Origin: Eledone cirrhosa
Lineage: Eukaryota; Mollusca; Cephalopoda; Octopoda; Eledonidae
Assembly: GCA_964016885.1 (NCBI GenBank)
Contig: OZ024748.1
Span: 36,678,798 to 36,742,797 of the forward strand
DNA: 64,000 nucleotides
Direction of reading: 5' to 3'
The notes beneath the pieces were generated by a model that saw only the letters and a program-made list of their open reading frames with translations, searched no databases and was not told the origin of the DNA. Of this stretch, positions 15,501 to 30,260 are shown in pieces. The position numbers and the translations under genes are program-made. Position 1 is the first letter of the stretch, and each line of letters begins with the position of its first letter.

Positions 15501-17195
15501 GACCATCCTGTAACTATATGCTACCCCACAACACATTAGACCATCCTGTAACTATACCCTGCCTCCCAACACATTAGACCATCCTGTAACTATATCCTAC
15601 CGCACAACACATTAGACCATCCTGTAACTATACCCTGCCTCACAACACATTAGACCATTCTGTAATTATACTCTGCCTCACAACACATTAGACCATTCTG
15701 TAACTATACCCTGCCTCAGAACACATTAGACCATTCTGTAACTTTACCCTGCCTCACAACACGTTAGACCATTCTGTTACTATACACTGCCTTACAACAC
15801 ATTAGATCATCCTGTAACTATACACTGCCACACAACACATTAGACCATCCTGTAACTATATCCTGCCTCCCAACACATTTGACCATTTTGTAACTATACC
15901 CTGCATCACAACACATTAGACCATTCTGTAAATATACCCTGCCTCACAACACATTAAACCATTCTGTAACTATACCCTGCCTCAAACACATTAGACCATT
16001 CTGTAACTATACCCTGCCTCATAACACATTAGACCATCATGTAACTATACCCTGCCTCACAAAACATTAGACCATCCTGTAACTATATCCTATACCACAA
16101 CGCATTAGACCATTCTGTAACTATACCCTGCCTCACAACACATTAGACCATCATGTAACTATACCCTGCCTCCAAACACGTTAGACCATCCTGTAACTAT
16201 ATCCTACCTCACAACACATTAGACCATCCTGTAACAATACCCTGCCTCACAAAACATTACAACATTCTGTAACCATACCCTGCCTCACAACACATTAGAC
16301 CATTCTGTAACTATACCCTGCCTCACAACATATTAGATCATCCTATAACTATACCCTGATCACAACACATTAGACCATCCTGTAACTATACCCTGCCTCA
16401 CAACACTTTAGAGCATCCTGTAACAATACCTGCATCACAACACATTAGATCATCCTGTAACTGTACACTGCCACACAACACATTATACCATCCTGTAACT
16501 ATACCCTGCCTCACAACACATTACACCATCCTGTAACTATACGCTGCCTCACAACACATTAGACCATTCTGTAACTATACCCTGCGTCACAACACATTAT
16601 ACCATATTGTAGCTATACCCAGCCTCACAACACATTAGACTATCCTGTAACTATATCCTACCACACAACACATTAGACCATCCTGTAACTATACCCTGCC
16701 TCACAACACATTAGACCATTCTGTAACTATACCCTGCCTCACAACACATTAGACCATCCTGTAACTATACCCTGCCTCACAACACATTAGACCATTCTGT
16801 AACTATACCCTTCCTAACAACACATTAGACCATTCTGTAACTATACCTTGCCTCACAACACATTAGACCATCCTGTAACTATACCCTGCCTCACAACACA
16901 TTAGACAATCTTGTAACTATACCCTGCCTCACAATACATTAGACCATTCTGTAAATATAATCTGCCTCACAAAACATTAGACGATTCTGTAACTATGCCC
17001 TGCCTTACAACTCATTAGATCATTCTGTAACTATACCCTGCCTCACAACACATTACATCATCCTGTAGCTATACCCTGCCACACAACACATTAGACCATT
17101 CTGTAACTATACCCTACCTCACAACACATTAGACCATCCTGTACCTATAGCCTGACTCACAACACATTAGACCATCCTGTAAAGATATGCTACCA

Positions 17196-17237
17196 CACAA
17201 CACATATAATCTGCCCTACAAATATAATCTGCCTCAC
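17196..17237 (+). repeat. Aberrant out-of-register monomer (copy B counterpart)
   Basis: Exact-looking counterpart of the broken monomer at 10021-10062, at offset 7,175. In the partly homologous mosaic near 38990-39010 the same AAAGATATGCTACCACACAACAC context continues into a normal ATTAGACC monomer, so that locus may keep the form before the break or descend from a different copy. Confidence 0.85.
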
Positions 17238-18137
17238 AAAACATTAGACGATTCTGTAACTATACCCTGCCACACAACACATTAGACCATCCTGTAACGA
17301 TATCCTACCTCACAACACATTAGACCATTCTGTAACTAGACCCTGCCTCACAACACATTAGAGCATTCTGTAACTATACCCTGCCTCACAACACATTAGA
17401 GCATTCTGTAACTTTACCCTGCCTCACAACACATTACATCATCCTGTAGCTATACCCTGCCACACAACACATTAGACCATTCTGTAACTATACCCTGTCT
17501 CACAACATATTAGACCATTCTGTAACTCTATCCTGCCTCATAACACATTTGACCATCCTGTAACTATACCCTGCCTCACAAAACATTAGACCATTCTGTA
17601 ACTATACCTTGCCTCACAACATATTAGATCATCCTGTAACTATACCCTGACTCACAACACATTAGACTATTCTGTAAATATACCCTACCTCCAACACATT
17701 AGACCATCCTGTAACTATATCCTACCTCACAACACATTATACCATCTTGTAACTATACCCTGCCTCACAACACATTAGACCATTCTGTAACTATACCCTG
17801 CCTCACAACACATTACACCATCCTGTAACTATACGCTGCCTCACAACACATTAAACCATTCTGTAAATATACCCTGCCTCACAAAACATTATACCATCTT
17901 ATAACTATACCCTTCCTCACAACACATTAGACTGTCCTGTAACTATATCCTACACTACAACACATTAGACCATCCTGTAACTATACCCTGCCTCACAATA
18001 CATTAGAGCATTCTGTAACTATACCCTGCCTCACAACACATTAGACAATTCTGTAACTATACCCTGCCTCAGAACACATTACACCATTCTGTAACTATAT
18101 CCTTCCTCACAACACAGACCATTCTGTAACTATACCC

Positions 18138-21100
18138 TGCCTAACAACACATTAGACCATCCTGTAACTATACCCTGCCTCACTACACATTAGATCATCC
18201 TGTAACTATAGACTGCCTCACAACACATTAGCCCATTCTGTTACTAAACCCTGCCTCACAACACATTAGATACTCCTGTAAGTATACCCTGCCACACAAC
18301 ACATTAGACCATCCTGTAACTCTGCCCAGTCTCACAACACATTAGACCATCCTGTAACTATACCCTGCCTCACAACACATTAGACCATCCTGTAACTAAA
18401 CACTGCCTCACAACACATTAGATCATTCTGTAACTACACCCTGCCTCACAACACATTAGACCATCCTGTACCTATAGCCTGACTCATAACACATTAGACC
18501 ATCCTGTAACTATATGCTACCCCACAACACATTAGTCCATCCTGTAACTATACCCTGCCTCCCAACACATTAGACCATCCTGTAACTATATCCTACCGCA
18601 CAACACATTAGACCATCCTGTAACTATACCCTGCCTCACAACACATTAGACCATTCTGTAATTATACTCTGCCTCACAACACATTAGACCATTCTGTAAC
18701 CATACCCTGCCTCAGAACACATTAGACCATTCTGTAACTTTACCCTGCCTCACAACACGTTAGACCATTTTGTAACTATACCCTGCCTCACAACACATTA
18801 GACCATTCTGTTACTATACCCTGCCTCACAACACATTAGGCCATCCTGTAACTATACCCTGTCTCACAACACATTAGGCCATCCTGTAACTATACCCTGT
18901 CTCACAACACATTAGACCACCCTGTAACTATACCCTGCCTCACAACACATTATACCATCCTGTAACTATACCCTGCCTCAGAGCACATTAGACCATTCTG
19001 TAACTATATCCTGCCTCACAACACATTAGACCATCTTGTAACTATACCCTGACTCACAACACATTAGACCATTCTGTAAATATAATCTGCCTCACAAAAC
19101 ATTAGACGATTCTGTAACTATACCCTGCCTTACAACACATTAGATCATCCTGTAACTATACCCTGCCACACAACACATTAGACCATCCTGTAACTATATC
19201 CTACCTCACATCACATTAGACCATTCTGTAACTAGACCCTGCCTCACAACACATTAGAGCATTCTGTAACTATACCCTGCCTCACAACACATTAGACCAT
19301 TCTGTAACTTTACCCTGCCTCACAACACATTAGATCAGCCTGTATCTATACCCTGCCACACAACACATTAGACCATCCTCTAACTATACCCTGTCTCACA
19401 ACATATTAGACCATTCTGTAACTCTATCCTGCCTCATAACACATTAGACCATCCTGTAACTATACCCTGCCTCACTACACATTAGATCATCCTGTAACTA
19501 TAGACTGCCTCACAACACATTAGACCATTCTGTAACTATACCCTGCCTCCCAACAAATTAGACCATTCTGTAACTTTACCCTGCCTCACAACACATTAGA
19601 TCATCCTGTAGCTATACCCTGCCACACAACACATTAGACCATCCTGTAACTATACCCTGTCTCACAACATATTAGACCATTCTGTAACTCTATCCTGCCT
19701 CATAGCACATTAGACCATCCTGTAACTATACCCTGCCTCACAAAACATTAGACCATTCTGTAACTATACCTTGCCTCACAACATATTAGATCATCCTGTA
19801 ACTATATCCTACCTCACAATACATTATACCATCTTGTAACTATACCCTGCCTCACAACACATTAGACCATTCTGTAACTATACCCTGCCTCACAACATAT
19901 TACACCATCCTGTAACTATACGCTGCCTCACAACACATTAAACCATTCTGTAACTATACCCTGCCTCACAAAACATTATACCATCTTATAACTATACCCT
20001 TCCTCACAACACATTAGACTGTCCTGTAACTATATCCTACACCACAACACATTAGACCATCCTGTAACTATACCCTGCCTCACAATACATTAGAGCATTC
20101 TGTAACTATACCCTGCCTCACAACACATTAGACCATCCTGTAACTATACCCTGCCTCAGAACACATTACACCATTCTGTAACTATATCCTTCCTCACAAC
20201 ACAGACCATTCTGTAACTATACCCTGCCTAACAACACATTAGACCATCCTGTAACTATACCCTGCCTCACTACACATTAGATCATCCTGTAACTATAGAC
20301 TGCCTCACAACACATTAGACCATTCTGTTACTAAACCCTGCCTCACAACACATTAGATCATCCTGTAACTATACCCTGCCACACAACACATTAGACCATC
20401 CTGTAACTCTGCCCAGTCTCACAAAACATTAGACCATCCTGTAACTATACCCCGCCTCACAACACATTAGACCATCCTGTAACTAAACACTGCCTCACAA
20501 CACATTAGATCATTCTGTAACTACACCCTGCCTCACAACACATTAGATCATCCTGTAACTATACACTGCCACACAACACATTAGACCATCCTGTAACTAT
20601 ATCCTGCCTCCCAACACATTTGACCATCATGTAACTATACCCTGCCTCACAACACATTAGACCATTTTGTAACTATACCCTGCCTCACAACACATTAGAC
20701 CATTCTGTAAATATACCCTGCCTCACAACACATTAAACCATTCTGTAACTATACCCTGCATCACAACACGTTGGACCATTCTGTAACTATACCCTGCCTC
20801 ATAACACATTAGACCATCCTGTAACTATACCCTGCCTCACAAAACATTAGACCATCCTGTAACTATATCCTATCCCACAACACATTAGACCATTCTGTAA
20901 CTATACCCTGCCTCACAACACATTAGACCATCATGTAACTATACCCTGCCTCCCAACACGGTAGACCATCCTGTAACTATATCCTACCTCACAACACATT
21001 AGACCATCCTGTAACAATACCCTGCCTCACAAAACATTACACCATTCTGTACCCATACCCTGCCTCACAACACATTAGACCATTCTGTAATTATACACTC

Positions 21101-21664
21101 TCTCACAACATATTAGATCATCCTGTAACTATACCCTGCCTCACAACACATTCGACCATCCTGTAACTATACCCTGCCTCACAACACTTTAGACCATCCT
21201 GTAACCATACCTGCAGCACAACACATTAGATCATCCTGTAACTGTACACGGCCACACAACACATTATACCATCCTGTAACTATACCCTGCCTCACAACAC
21301 ATTACACGATCCTGTAACTATACGCTGCCTCACAACACATTAGACCATTCTGTAACTATACCCTGCGTCACAACACATTATACCATCTTGTAGCTATACC
21401 CTGCCTCACAACACATTAGACTATCCTTTAACTATATCCTACCACACAACACATTAGACCATCCTGTAATTATACCCTGCCTCACAACACATTAGACCAT
21501 TCTGTAACTATACCCTGCCTCACAACACATTAGACCATCCTGTAACTATACCCTGCCTCACAGCACATTAGACCATTCTGTAACTATATCCCGCCTCACA
21601 ACACGGGCCATTCTGTAACTATACCCGTCCTAACAACACATTAGACCATTCTGTAACTATACCT
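18138..21664 (+). repeat. 3,527-bp tandem duplication, copy 1
   Basis: Marker variants recur at a constant offset of 3,527 with no indel: AGCCCATTCTG (18230 and 21757), CAGAGCAC (near 18980 and 22507), CCCGCCTCAC (20451 and 23978), ACACAGACC (20200 and 23727) and CGGGCC (21604 and 25131). I found only a handful of substitutions, for example CATAGCAC versus CATAACAC (about 19702 and 23229) and TCCTTTAAC versus TCCTGTAAC (about 21425 and 24952), suggesting well over 99% identity. The join with copy 2 lies within 21665-21669, where both sides share TGCCT. The unit is not a whole multiple of 38 because it includes 33 bp and other short monomers. Confidence 0.95.
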
Positions 21665-24600
21665 TGCCTAACAACACATTAGACCATCCTGTAACTATAC
21701 CCTGCCTCACTACACATTAGATCATCCTGTAACTATAGACTGCCTCACAACACATTAGCCCATTCTGTTACTAAACCCTGCCTCACAACACATTAGATAC
21801 TCCTGTAAGTATACCCTGCCACACAACACATTAGACCATCCTGTAACTCTGCCCAGTCTCACAACACATTAGACCATCCTGTAACTATACCCTGCCTCAC
21901 AACACATTAGACCATCCTGTAACTAAACACTGCCTCACAACACATTAGATCATTCTGTAACTACACCCTGCCTCACAACACATTAGACCATCCTGTACCT
22001 ATAGCCTGACTCATAACACATTAGACCATCCTGTAACTATATGCTACCCCACAACACATTAGTCCATCCTGTAACTATACCCTGCCTCCCAACACATTAG
22101 ACCATCCTGTAACTATATCCTACCGCACAACACATTAGACCATCCTGTAACTATACCCTGCCTCACAACACATTAGACCATTCTGTAATTATACTCTGCC
22201 TCACAACACATTAGACCATTCTGTAACCATACCCTGCCTCAGAACACATTAGACCATTCTGTAACTTTACCCTGCCTCACAACACGTTAGACCATTTTGT
22301 AACTATACCCTGCCTCACAACACATTAGACCATTCTGTTACTATACCCTGCCTCACAACACATTAGGCCATCCTGTAACTATACCCTGTCTCACAACACA
22401 TTAGGCCATCCTGTAACTATACCCTGTCTCACAACACATTAGACCACCCTGTAACTATACCCTGCCTCACAACACATTATACCATCCTGTAACTATACCC
22501 TGCCTCAGAGCACATTAGACCATTCTGTAACTATATCCTGCCTCACAACACATTAGACCATCTTGTAACTATACCCTGACTCACAACACATTAGACCATT
22601 CTGTAAATATAATCTGCCTCACAAAACATTAGACGATTCTGTAACTATACCCTGCCTTACAACACATTAGATCATCCTGTAACTATACCCTGCCACACAA
22701 CACATTAGACCATCCTGTAACTATATCCTACCTCACATCACATTAGACCATTCTGTAACTAGACCCTGCCTCACAACACATTAGAGCATTCTGTAACTAT
22801 ACCCTGCCTCACAACACATTAGACCATTCTGTAACTTTACCCTGCCTCACAACACATTAGATCATCCTGTATCTATACCCTGCCACACAACACATTAGAC
22901 CATCCTCTAACTATACCCTGTCTCACAACATATTAGACCATTCTGTAACTCTATCCTGCCTCATAACACATTAGACCATCCTGTAACTATACCCTGCCTC
23001 ACTACACATTAGATCATCCTGTAACTATAGACTGCCTCACAACACATTAGACCATTCTGTAACTATACCCTGCCTCCCAACAAATTAGACCATTCTGTAA
23101 CTTTACCCTGCCTCACAACACATTAGATCATCCTGTAGCTATACCCTGCCACACAACACATTAGACCATCCTGTAACTATACCCTGTCTCACAACATATT
23201 AGACCATTCTGTAACTCTATCCTGCCTCATAACACATTAGACCATCCTGTAACTATACCCTGCCTCACAAAACATTAGACCATTCTGTAACTATACCTTG
23301 CCTCACAACATATTAGATCATCCTGTAACTATATCCTACCTCACAATACATTATACCATCTTGTAACTATACCCTGCCTCACAACACATTAGACCATTCT
23401 GTAACTATACCCTGCCTCACAACACATTACACCATCCTGTAACTATACGCTGCCTCACAACACATTAAACCATTCTGTAACTATACCCTGCCTCACAAAA
23501 CATTATACCATCTTATAACTATACCCTTCCTCACAACACATTAGACTGTCCTGTAACTATATCCTACACCACAACACATTAGACCATCCTGTAACTATAC
23601 CCTGCCTCACAATACATTAGAGCATTCTGTAACTATACCCTGCCTCACAACACATTAGACCATCCTGTAACTATACCCTGCCTCAGAACACATTACACCA
23701 TTCTGTAACTATATCCTTCCTCACAACACAGACCATTCTGTAACTATACCCTGCCTAACAACACATTAGACCATCCTGTAACTATACCCTGCCTCACTAC
23801 ACATTAGATCATCCTGTAACTATAGACTGCCTCACAACACATTAGACCATTCTGTTACTAAACCCTGCCTCACAACACATTAGATCATCCTGTAACTATA
23901 CCCTGCCACACAACACATTAGACCATCCTGTAACTCTGCCCAGTCTCACAAAACATTAGACCATCCTGTAACTATACCCCGCCTCACAACACATTAGACC
24001 ATCCTGTAACTAAACACTGCCTCACAACACATTAGATCATTCTGTAACTACACCCTGCCTCACAACACATTAGATCATCCTGTAACTATACACTGCCACA
24101 CAACACATTAGACCATCCTGTAACTATATCCTGCCTCCCAACACATTTGACCATCATGTAACTATACCCTGCCTCACAACACATTAGACCATTTTGTAAC
24201 TATACCCTGCCTCACAACACATTAGACCATTCTGTAAATATACCCTGCCTCACAACACATTAAACCATTCTGTAACTATACCCTGCATCACAACACGTTG
24301 GACCATTCTGTAACTATACCCTGCCTCATAACACATTAGACCATCCTGTAACTATACCCTGCCTCACAAAACATTAGACCATCCTGTAACTATATCCTAT
24401 CCCACAACACATTAGACCATTCTGTAACTATACCCTGCCTCACAACACATTAGACCATCATGTAACTATACCCTGCCTCCCAACACGGTAGACCATCCTG
24501 TAACTATATCCTACCTCACAACACATTAGACCATCCTGTAACAATACCCTGCCTCACAAAACATTACACCATTCTGTACCCATACCCTGCCTCACAACAC

Positions 24601-25191
24601 ATTAGACCATTCTGTAATTATACACTCTCTCACAACATATTAGATCATCCTATAACTATACCCTGCCTCACAACACATTCGACCATCCTGTAACTATACC
24701 CTGCCTCACAACACTTTAGACCATCCTGTAACCATACCTGCAGCACAACACATTAGATCATCCTGTAACTGTACACGGCCACACAACACATTATACCATC
24801 CTGTAACTATACCCTGCCTCACAACACATTACACGATCCTGTAACTATACGCTGCCTCACAACACATTAGACCATTCTGTAACTATACCCTGCGTCACAA
24901 CACATTATACCATCTTGTAGCTATACCCTGCCTCACAACACATTAGACTATCCTGTAACTATATCCTACCACACAACACATTAGACCATCCTGTAATTAT
25001 ACCCTGCCTCACAACACATTAGACCATTCTGTAACTATACCCTGCCTCACAACACATTAGACCATCCTGTAACTATACCCTGCCTCACAGCACATTAGAC
25101 CATTCTGTAACTATATCCCGCCTCACAACACGGGCCATTCTGTAACTATACCCGTCCTAACAACACATTAGACCATTCTGTAACTATACCT
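21665..25191 (+). repeat. 3,527-bp tandem duplication, copy 2
   Basis: Second copy of the unit starting at 18138. The join is visible as ACCTTGCC running into TAACAACAC near 21669, where copy 1's own right end would continue TCACAACAC as it does near 25197. Its private substitutions (CATAACAC, and TCCTATAAC at about 24649) are the ones found again in the 30.3-32.2 kb block, so this copy, not copy 1, was the source of the later 7,569 bp duplication. Confidence 0.95.
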
Positions 25192-27438
25192 TGCCTCACA
25201 ACACATTAGACCATCCTGTAACTATACCCTGCCTCACAACACATTAGACAATCTTGTAACTATACCCTGCCCCCAACACATTAGACCATCCTGTAACTAT
25301 ATCCTACCTCACAACACTTTAGACCATCCTGTAAATATACCCTGCCTCACAACACATTAGTCCATTCTGTAAGTATACCCTGCCTCACAACACATTAGAC
25401 CATTCTGTAACTATACCCTGCCTCACAACACATTAGACCATTCTGTAACTTTACCCTGCCTCACAACACATTAGATCATCCTGTAGCTATACCCTGCCAC
25501 ACAACATATTAGACCATTCTGTAACTCTATCCTGCCTCATAACACATTAGACCATCCTGTAACTATACCCTGCCTAACAAAACATTAGACCATTCTGTAA
25601 CTATACCCTGCCTCACAACACATTACACCATCCTGTAACTATACGCTGCCTCACAACACATTAAACCATTCTGTAACTATACCCTGCCTCACAAAACATT
25701 ATACCATCTTATAACTATACCCTTCCTCACAACACATTAGACTGTCCTGTAACTATATCCTACACCACAACACATTAGACCATCCTGTAACTATACCCAG
25801 CCACACAATACATTAGAGCATTCTGTAACTATACCCTGCCTCACAACACATTAGACCATCCTGTAACTATACCCTGCCTCAGAACACATTACACCATTCT
25901 GTAACTATATCCTTCCTCACAACACAGACCATTCTGTAACTATACCCTGCCTAACAACACATTAGACCATCCTGTAACTATACCCTGCCTCACAACACAT
26001 TAGATCATCCTGTAACTATAGACTGCCTCACAACACATTAGACCATCCTGTAACTATACCCTGCCTCACAATACATTAGAGCATTCTGTAACTATACCCT
26101 GCCTCACAACACATTAGACCATCCTGTAACGATACCCTGCCTCAGAACACATTACACCATTCTGTCTCTATATCCTTCCTCACAACACAGACCATTCTGT
26201 AACTATACCCTGCCTAACAACACATTAGACCATCCTGTAACTATACCCTGCCTCACAACACATTAGATCATCCTGTAACTATACCCTGCCACACAACACA
26301 TTAGACCATCCTGTAACTATATCCTACTTCACAAGACATTAGACCATCCTGTAACTAAGCCCTGCCTCACAACACATTAGACCATTCTGTAACTACACCC
26401 TGCCTCACAACACGTTAGACCATCCTGTAACTATAGCCTGACTCACAACAGATTAGACCATCCTGTAACTATATGCTATCCCACAACACATTAGACCATC
26501 CTGTAACTATACCCTGCCTCCCAACACATTAGACCATCCTGTAACTATATCTTACATCACAACACATTAGACCATCCTGTAACAATACCTTGCCTCACAA
26601 AACATTACACCATTCTGTAACCATACCTGCCTCACAACACATTAGACCATTCTGTTACTAAACGCTGCCTCACAATACATTAGATCATCCTGTAACTATA
26701 CTCTGCACACAACACATTAGACCATCCTGTAACTCTGCCCAGTCTCACAACACATTAGACCATCCTGTAACTATACCCTGCCTCACAACACATTAGACCA
26801 TCCTGTAACTAAACACTGCCTCACAACACATTAGATCATTCTGTAACTACACCCTGCCTCACAACACATTAGACCATCCTGTACCTATAGCCTGACTCAT
26901 AACACATTAGACCATCCTGTAACTATATGCTACCCCACAACACATTAGACCATCCTGTAACTATACCCTGCCTCCCAACACATTAGACCATCCTGTAACT
27001 ATATCCTACCGCACAACACATTAGACCATTCTTTTACTATACCCAGCCTTACAACACATTAGATCATCCTGTAACTATACACTGCCACACAACACATTAG
27101 ACCATCCTGTAACTATATCCTGCCTCCCAACACATTTGACCATTTAGTAACTATACCCTGCATCACAACACATTAGACCATTCTGTAAATATACCCTGCC
27201 TCACAACACATTAAACCATTCTGTAACTATACCCTGCCTCAAACACATTAGACCATTCTGTAACTATACCCTGCCTCATAACACATTAGACCATCCTGTA
27301 ACTATACCCTGCCTCACAAAACATTAGACCATCCTGTAACTATATCCTATACCACAACACATTAGACCATTCTGTAACTATACCCTGCCTCACAACACAT
27401 TAGACCATCATGTAACTATACCCTGCCTCCAAACACGT
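24489..27438 (+). repeat. 2,950-bp tandem unit, copy 1
   Basis: Matches the next unit at a constant offset of 2,950: TACACTCTCT (24621 and 27571), GCCCCCAACAC (25269 and 28219), ACACAGACC (25923 and 28873). The left edge is blurred because the sequence just before (24250-24488) is an older paralogue of 27190-27438. Diagnostic mismatches sit at 24401/27351, 24481/27431 and 24488/27438, after which the two copies look identical. Confidence 0.92.
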
Positions 27439-30260
27439 TAGACCATCCTGTAACTATATCCTACCTCACAACACATTAGACCATCCTGTAACAATACCCT
27501 GCCTCACAAAACATTACACCATTCTGTACCCATACCCTGCCTCACAACACATTAGACCATTCTGTAATTATACACTCTCTCACAACATATTAGATCATCC
27601 TATAACTATACCCTGCCTCACAACACATTCGACCATCCTGTAACTATACCCTGCCTCACAACACTTTAGACCATCCTGTAACCATACCTGCAGCACAACA
27701 CATTAGATCATCCTGTAACTGTACACGGCCACACAACACATTATACCATCCTGTAACTATACCCTGCCTCACAACACATTACACGATCCTGTAACTATAC
27801 GCTGCCTCACAACACATTAGACCATTCTGTAACTATACCCTGCGTCACAACACATTATACCATCTTGTAGCTATACCCTGCCTCACAACACATTAGACTA
27901 TCCTGTAACTATATCCTACCACACAACACATTAGACCATCCTGTAATTATACCCTGCCTCACAACACATTAGACCATTCTGTAACTATACCCTGCCTCAC
28001 AACACATTAGACCATCCTGTAACTATACCCTGCCTCACAGCACATTAGACCATTCTGTAACTATATCCCGCCTCACAACACGGGCCATTCTGTAACTATA
28101 CCCGTCCTAACAACACATTAGACCATTCTGTAACTATACCTTGCCTCACAACACATTAGACCATCCTGTAACTATACCCTGCCTCACAACACATTAGACA
28201 ATCTTGTAACTATACCCTGCCCCCAACACATTAGACCATCCTGTAACTATATCCTACCTCACAACACTTTAGACCATCCTGTAAATATACCCTGCCTCAC
28301 AACACATTAGTCCATTCTGTAAGTATACCCTGCCTCACAACACATTAGACCATTCTGTAACTATACCCTGCCTCACAACACATTAGACCATTCTGTAACT
28401 TTACCCTGCCTCACAACACATTAGATCATCCTGTAGCTATACCCTGCCACACAACATATTAGACCATTCTGTAACTCTATCCTGCCTCATAACACATTAG
28501 ACCATCCTGTAACTATACCCTGCCTAACAAAACATTAGACCATTCTGTAACTATACCCTGCCTCACAACACATTACACCATCCTGTAACTATACGCTGCC
28601 TCACAACACATTAAACCATTCTGTAACTATACCCTGCCTCACAAAACATTATACCATCTTATAACTATACCCTTCCTCACAACACATTAGACTGTCCTGT
28701 AACTATATCCTACACCACAACACATTAGACCATCCTGTAACTATACCCAGCCACACAATACATTAGAGCATTCTGTAACTATACCCTGCCTCACAACACA
28801 TTAGACCATCCTGTAACTATACCCTGCCTCAGAACACATTACACCATTCTGTAACTATATCCTTCCTCACAACACAGACCATTCTGTAACTATACCCTGC
28901 CTAACAACACATTAGACCATCCTGTAACTATACCCTGCCTCACAACACATTAGATCATCCTGTAACTATAGACTGCCTCACAACACATTAGACCATCCTG
29001 TAACTATACCCTGCCTCACAATACATTAGAGCATTCTGTAACTATACCCTGCCTCACAACACATTAGACCATCCTGTAACGATACCCTGCCTCAGAACAC
29101 ATTACACCATTCTGTCTCTATATCCTTCCTCACAACACAGACCATTCTGTAACTATACCCTGCCTAACAACACATTAGACCATCCTGTAACTATACCCTG
29201 CCTCACAACACATTAGATCATCCTGTAACTATACCCTGCCACACAACACATTAGACCATCCTGTAACTATATCCTACTTCACAAGACATTAGACCATCCT
29301 GTAACTAAGCCCTGCCTCACAACACATTAGACCATTCTGTAACTACACCCTGCCTCACAACACGTTAGACCATCCTGTAACTATAGCCTGACTCACAACA
29401 GATTAGACCATCCTGTAACTATATGCTATCCCACAACACATTAGACCATCCTGTAACTATACCCTGCCTCCCAACACATTAGACCATCCTGTAACTATAT
29501 CTTACATCACAACACATTAGACCATCCTGTAACAATACCTTGCCTCACAAAACATTACACCATTCTGTAACCATACCTGCCTCACAACACATTAGACCAT
29601 TCTGTTACTAAACGCTGCCTCACAATACATTAGATCATCCTGTAACTATACTCTGCACACAACACATTAGACCATCCTGTAACTCTGCCCAGTCTCACAA
29701 CACATTAGACCATCCTGTAACTATACCCTGCCTCACAACACATTAGACCATCCTGTAACTAAACACTGCCTCACAACACATTAGATCATTCTGTAACTAC
29801 ACCCTGCCTCACAACACATTAGACCATCCTGTACCTATAGCCTGACTCATAACACATTAGACCATCCTGTAACTATATGCTACCCCACAACACATTAGAC
29901 CATCCTGTAACTATACCCTGCCTCCCAACACATTAGACCATCCTGTAACTATATCCTACCGCACAACACATTAGACCATTCTTTTACTATACCCAGCCTT
30001 ACAACACATTAGATCATCCTGTAACTATACACTGCCACACAACACATTAGACCATCCTGTAACTATATCCTGCCTCCCAACACATTTGACCATTTAGTAA
30101 CTATACCCTGCATCACAACACATTAGACCATTCTGTAAATATACCCTGCCTCACAACACATTAAACCATTCTGTAACTATACCCTGCCTCAAACACATTA
30201 GACCATTCTGTAACTATACCCTGCCTCATAACACATTAGACCATCCTGTAACTATACCCT
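27439..30260 (+). repeat. 2,950-bp tandem unit, copy 2 (cut at 2,822 bp)
   Basis: Second 2,950-bp unit, interrupted at 30260 by the 7,569-bp duplication junction, so its last 128 bp are missing here. The full-length version is at 35008-37957. Confidence 0.92.

Larger units (their letters stand above)
10856..18030 (+). repeat. About 7-kb macro-repeat, copy B (7,175 bp)
   Basis: Copy B of the pair that starts at 3871. It is 190 bp (five monomers) longer than copy A. One net monomer is gained in a rearranged patch at about 11853-12093 that carries the TATTACCTGGCTAAC and TATCTATACGCTG variants twice, and four monomers are gained at 12374-12525. From 12526 to 18030 the offset to copy A stays 7,175. 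The match ends at 18031, where copy A continues into CCTGACAACAC and copy B into CCTCACAACAC. Example substitution: CATCATG at about 10153 against CATTCTG at the matching site near 17328. Confidence 0.92.
22692..30260 (+). repeat. 7,569-bp tandem duplication, copy 1
   Basis: First copy of the largest clean duplication in the window. Markers at offset 7,569 include CCTCACATCA (22731 and 30300), CAACACGGTA (24481 and 32050), ACACAGACC (25923 and 33492) and GCCCCCAACAC (25269 and 32838). I noticed no difference between the copies in the lines compared. It contains most of 3,527-bp copy 2 plus two successive 2,950-bp units, so it formed after both of those duplications. The right junction lies between 30242 and 30263, where sequence following the 27.3 kb context switches to sequence following the 22.69 kb context. 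Confidence 0.94.

Noticed and set aside
21600..21640. G-rich or regulatory element at ACACGGGCC
   Set aside because: It is a substituted 33-bp monomer (CACGGGCCATTCTG in place of CACAGACCATTCTG), carried along by duplication to 25131, 28081 and 32700; it forms no G-quadruplex motif.
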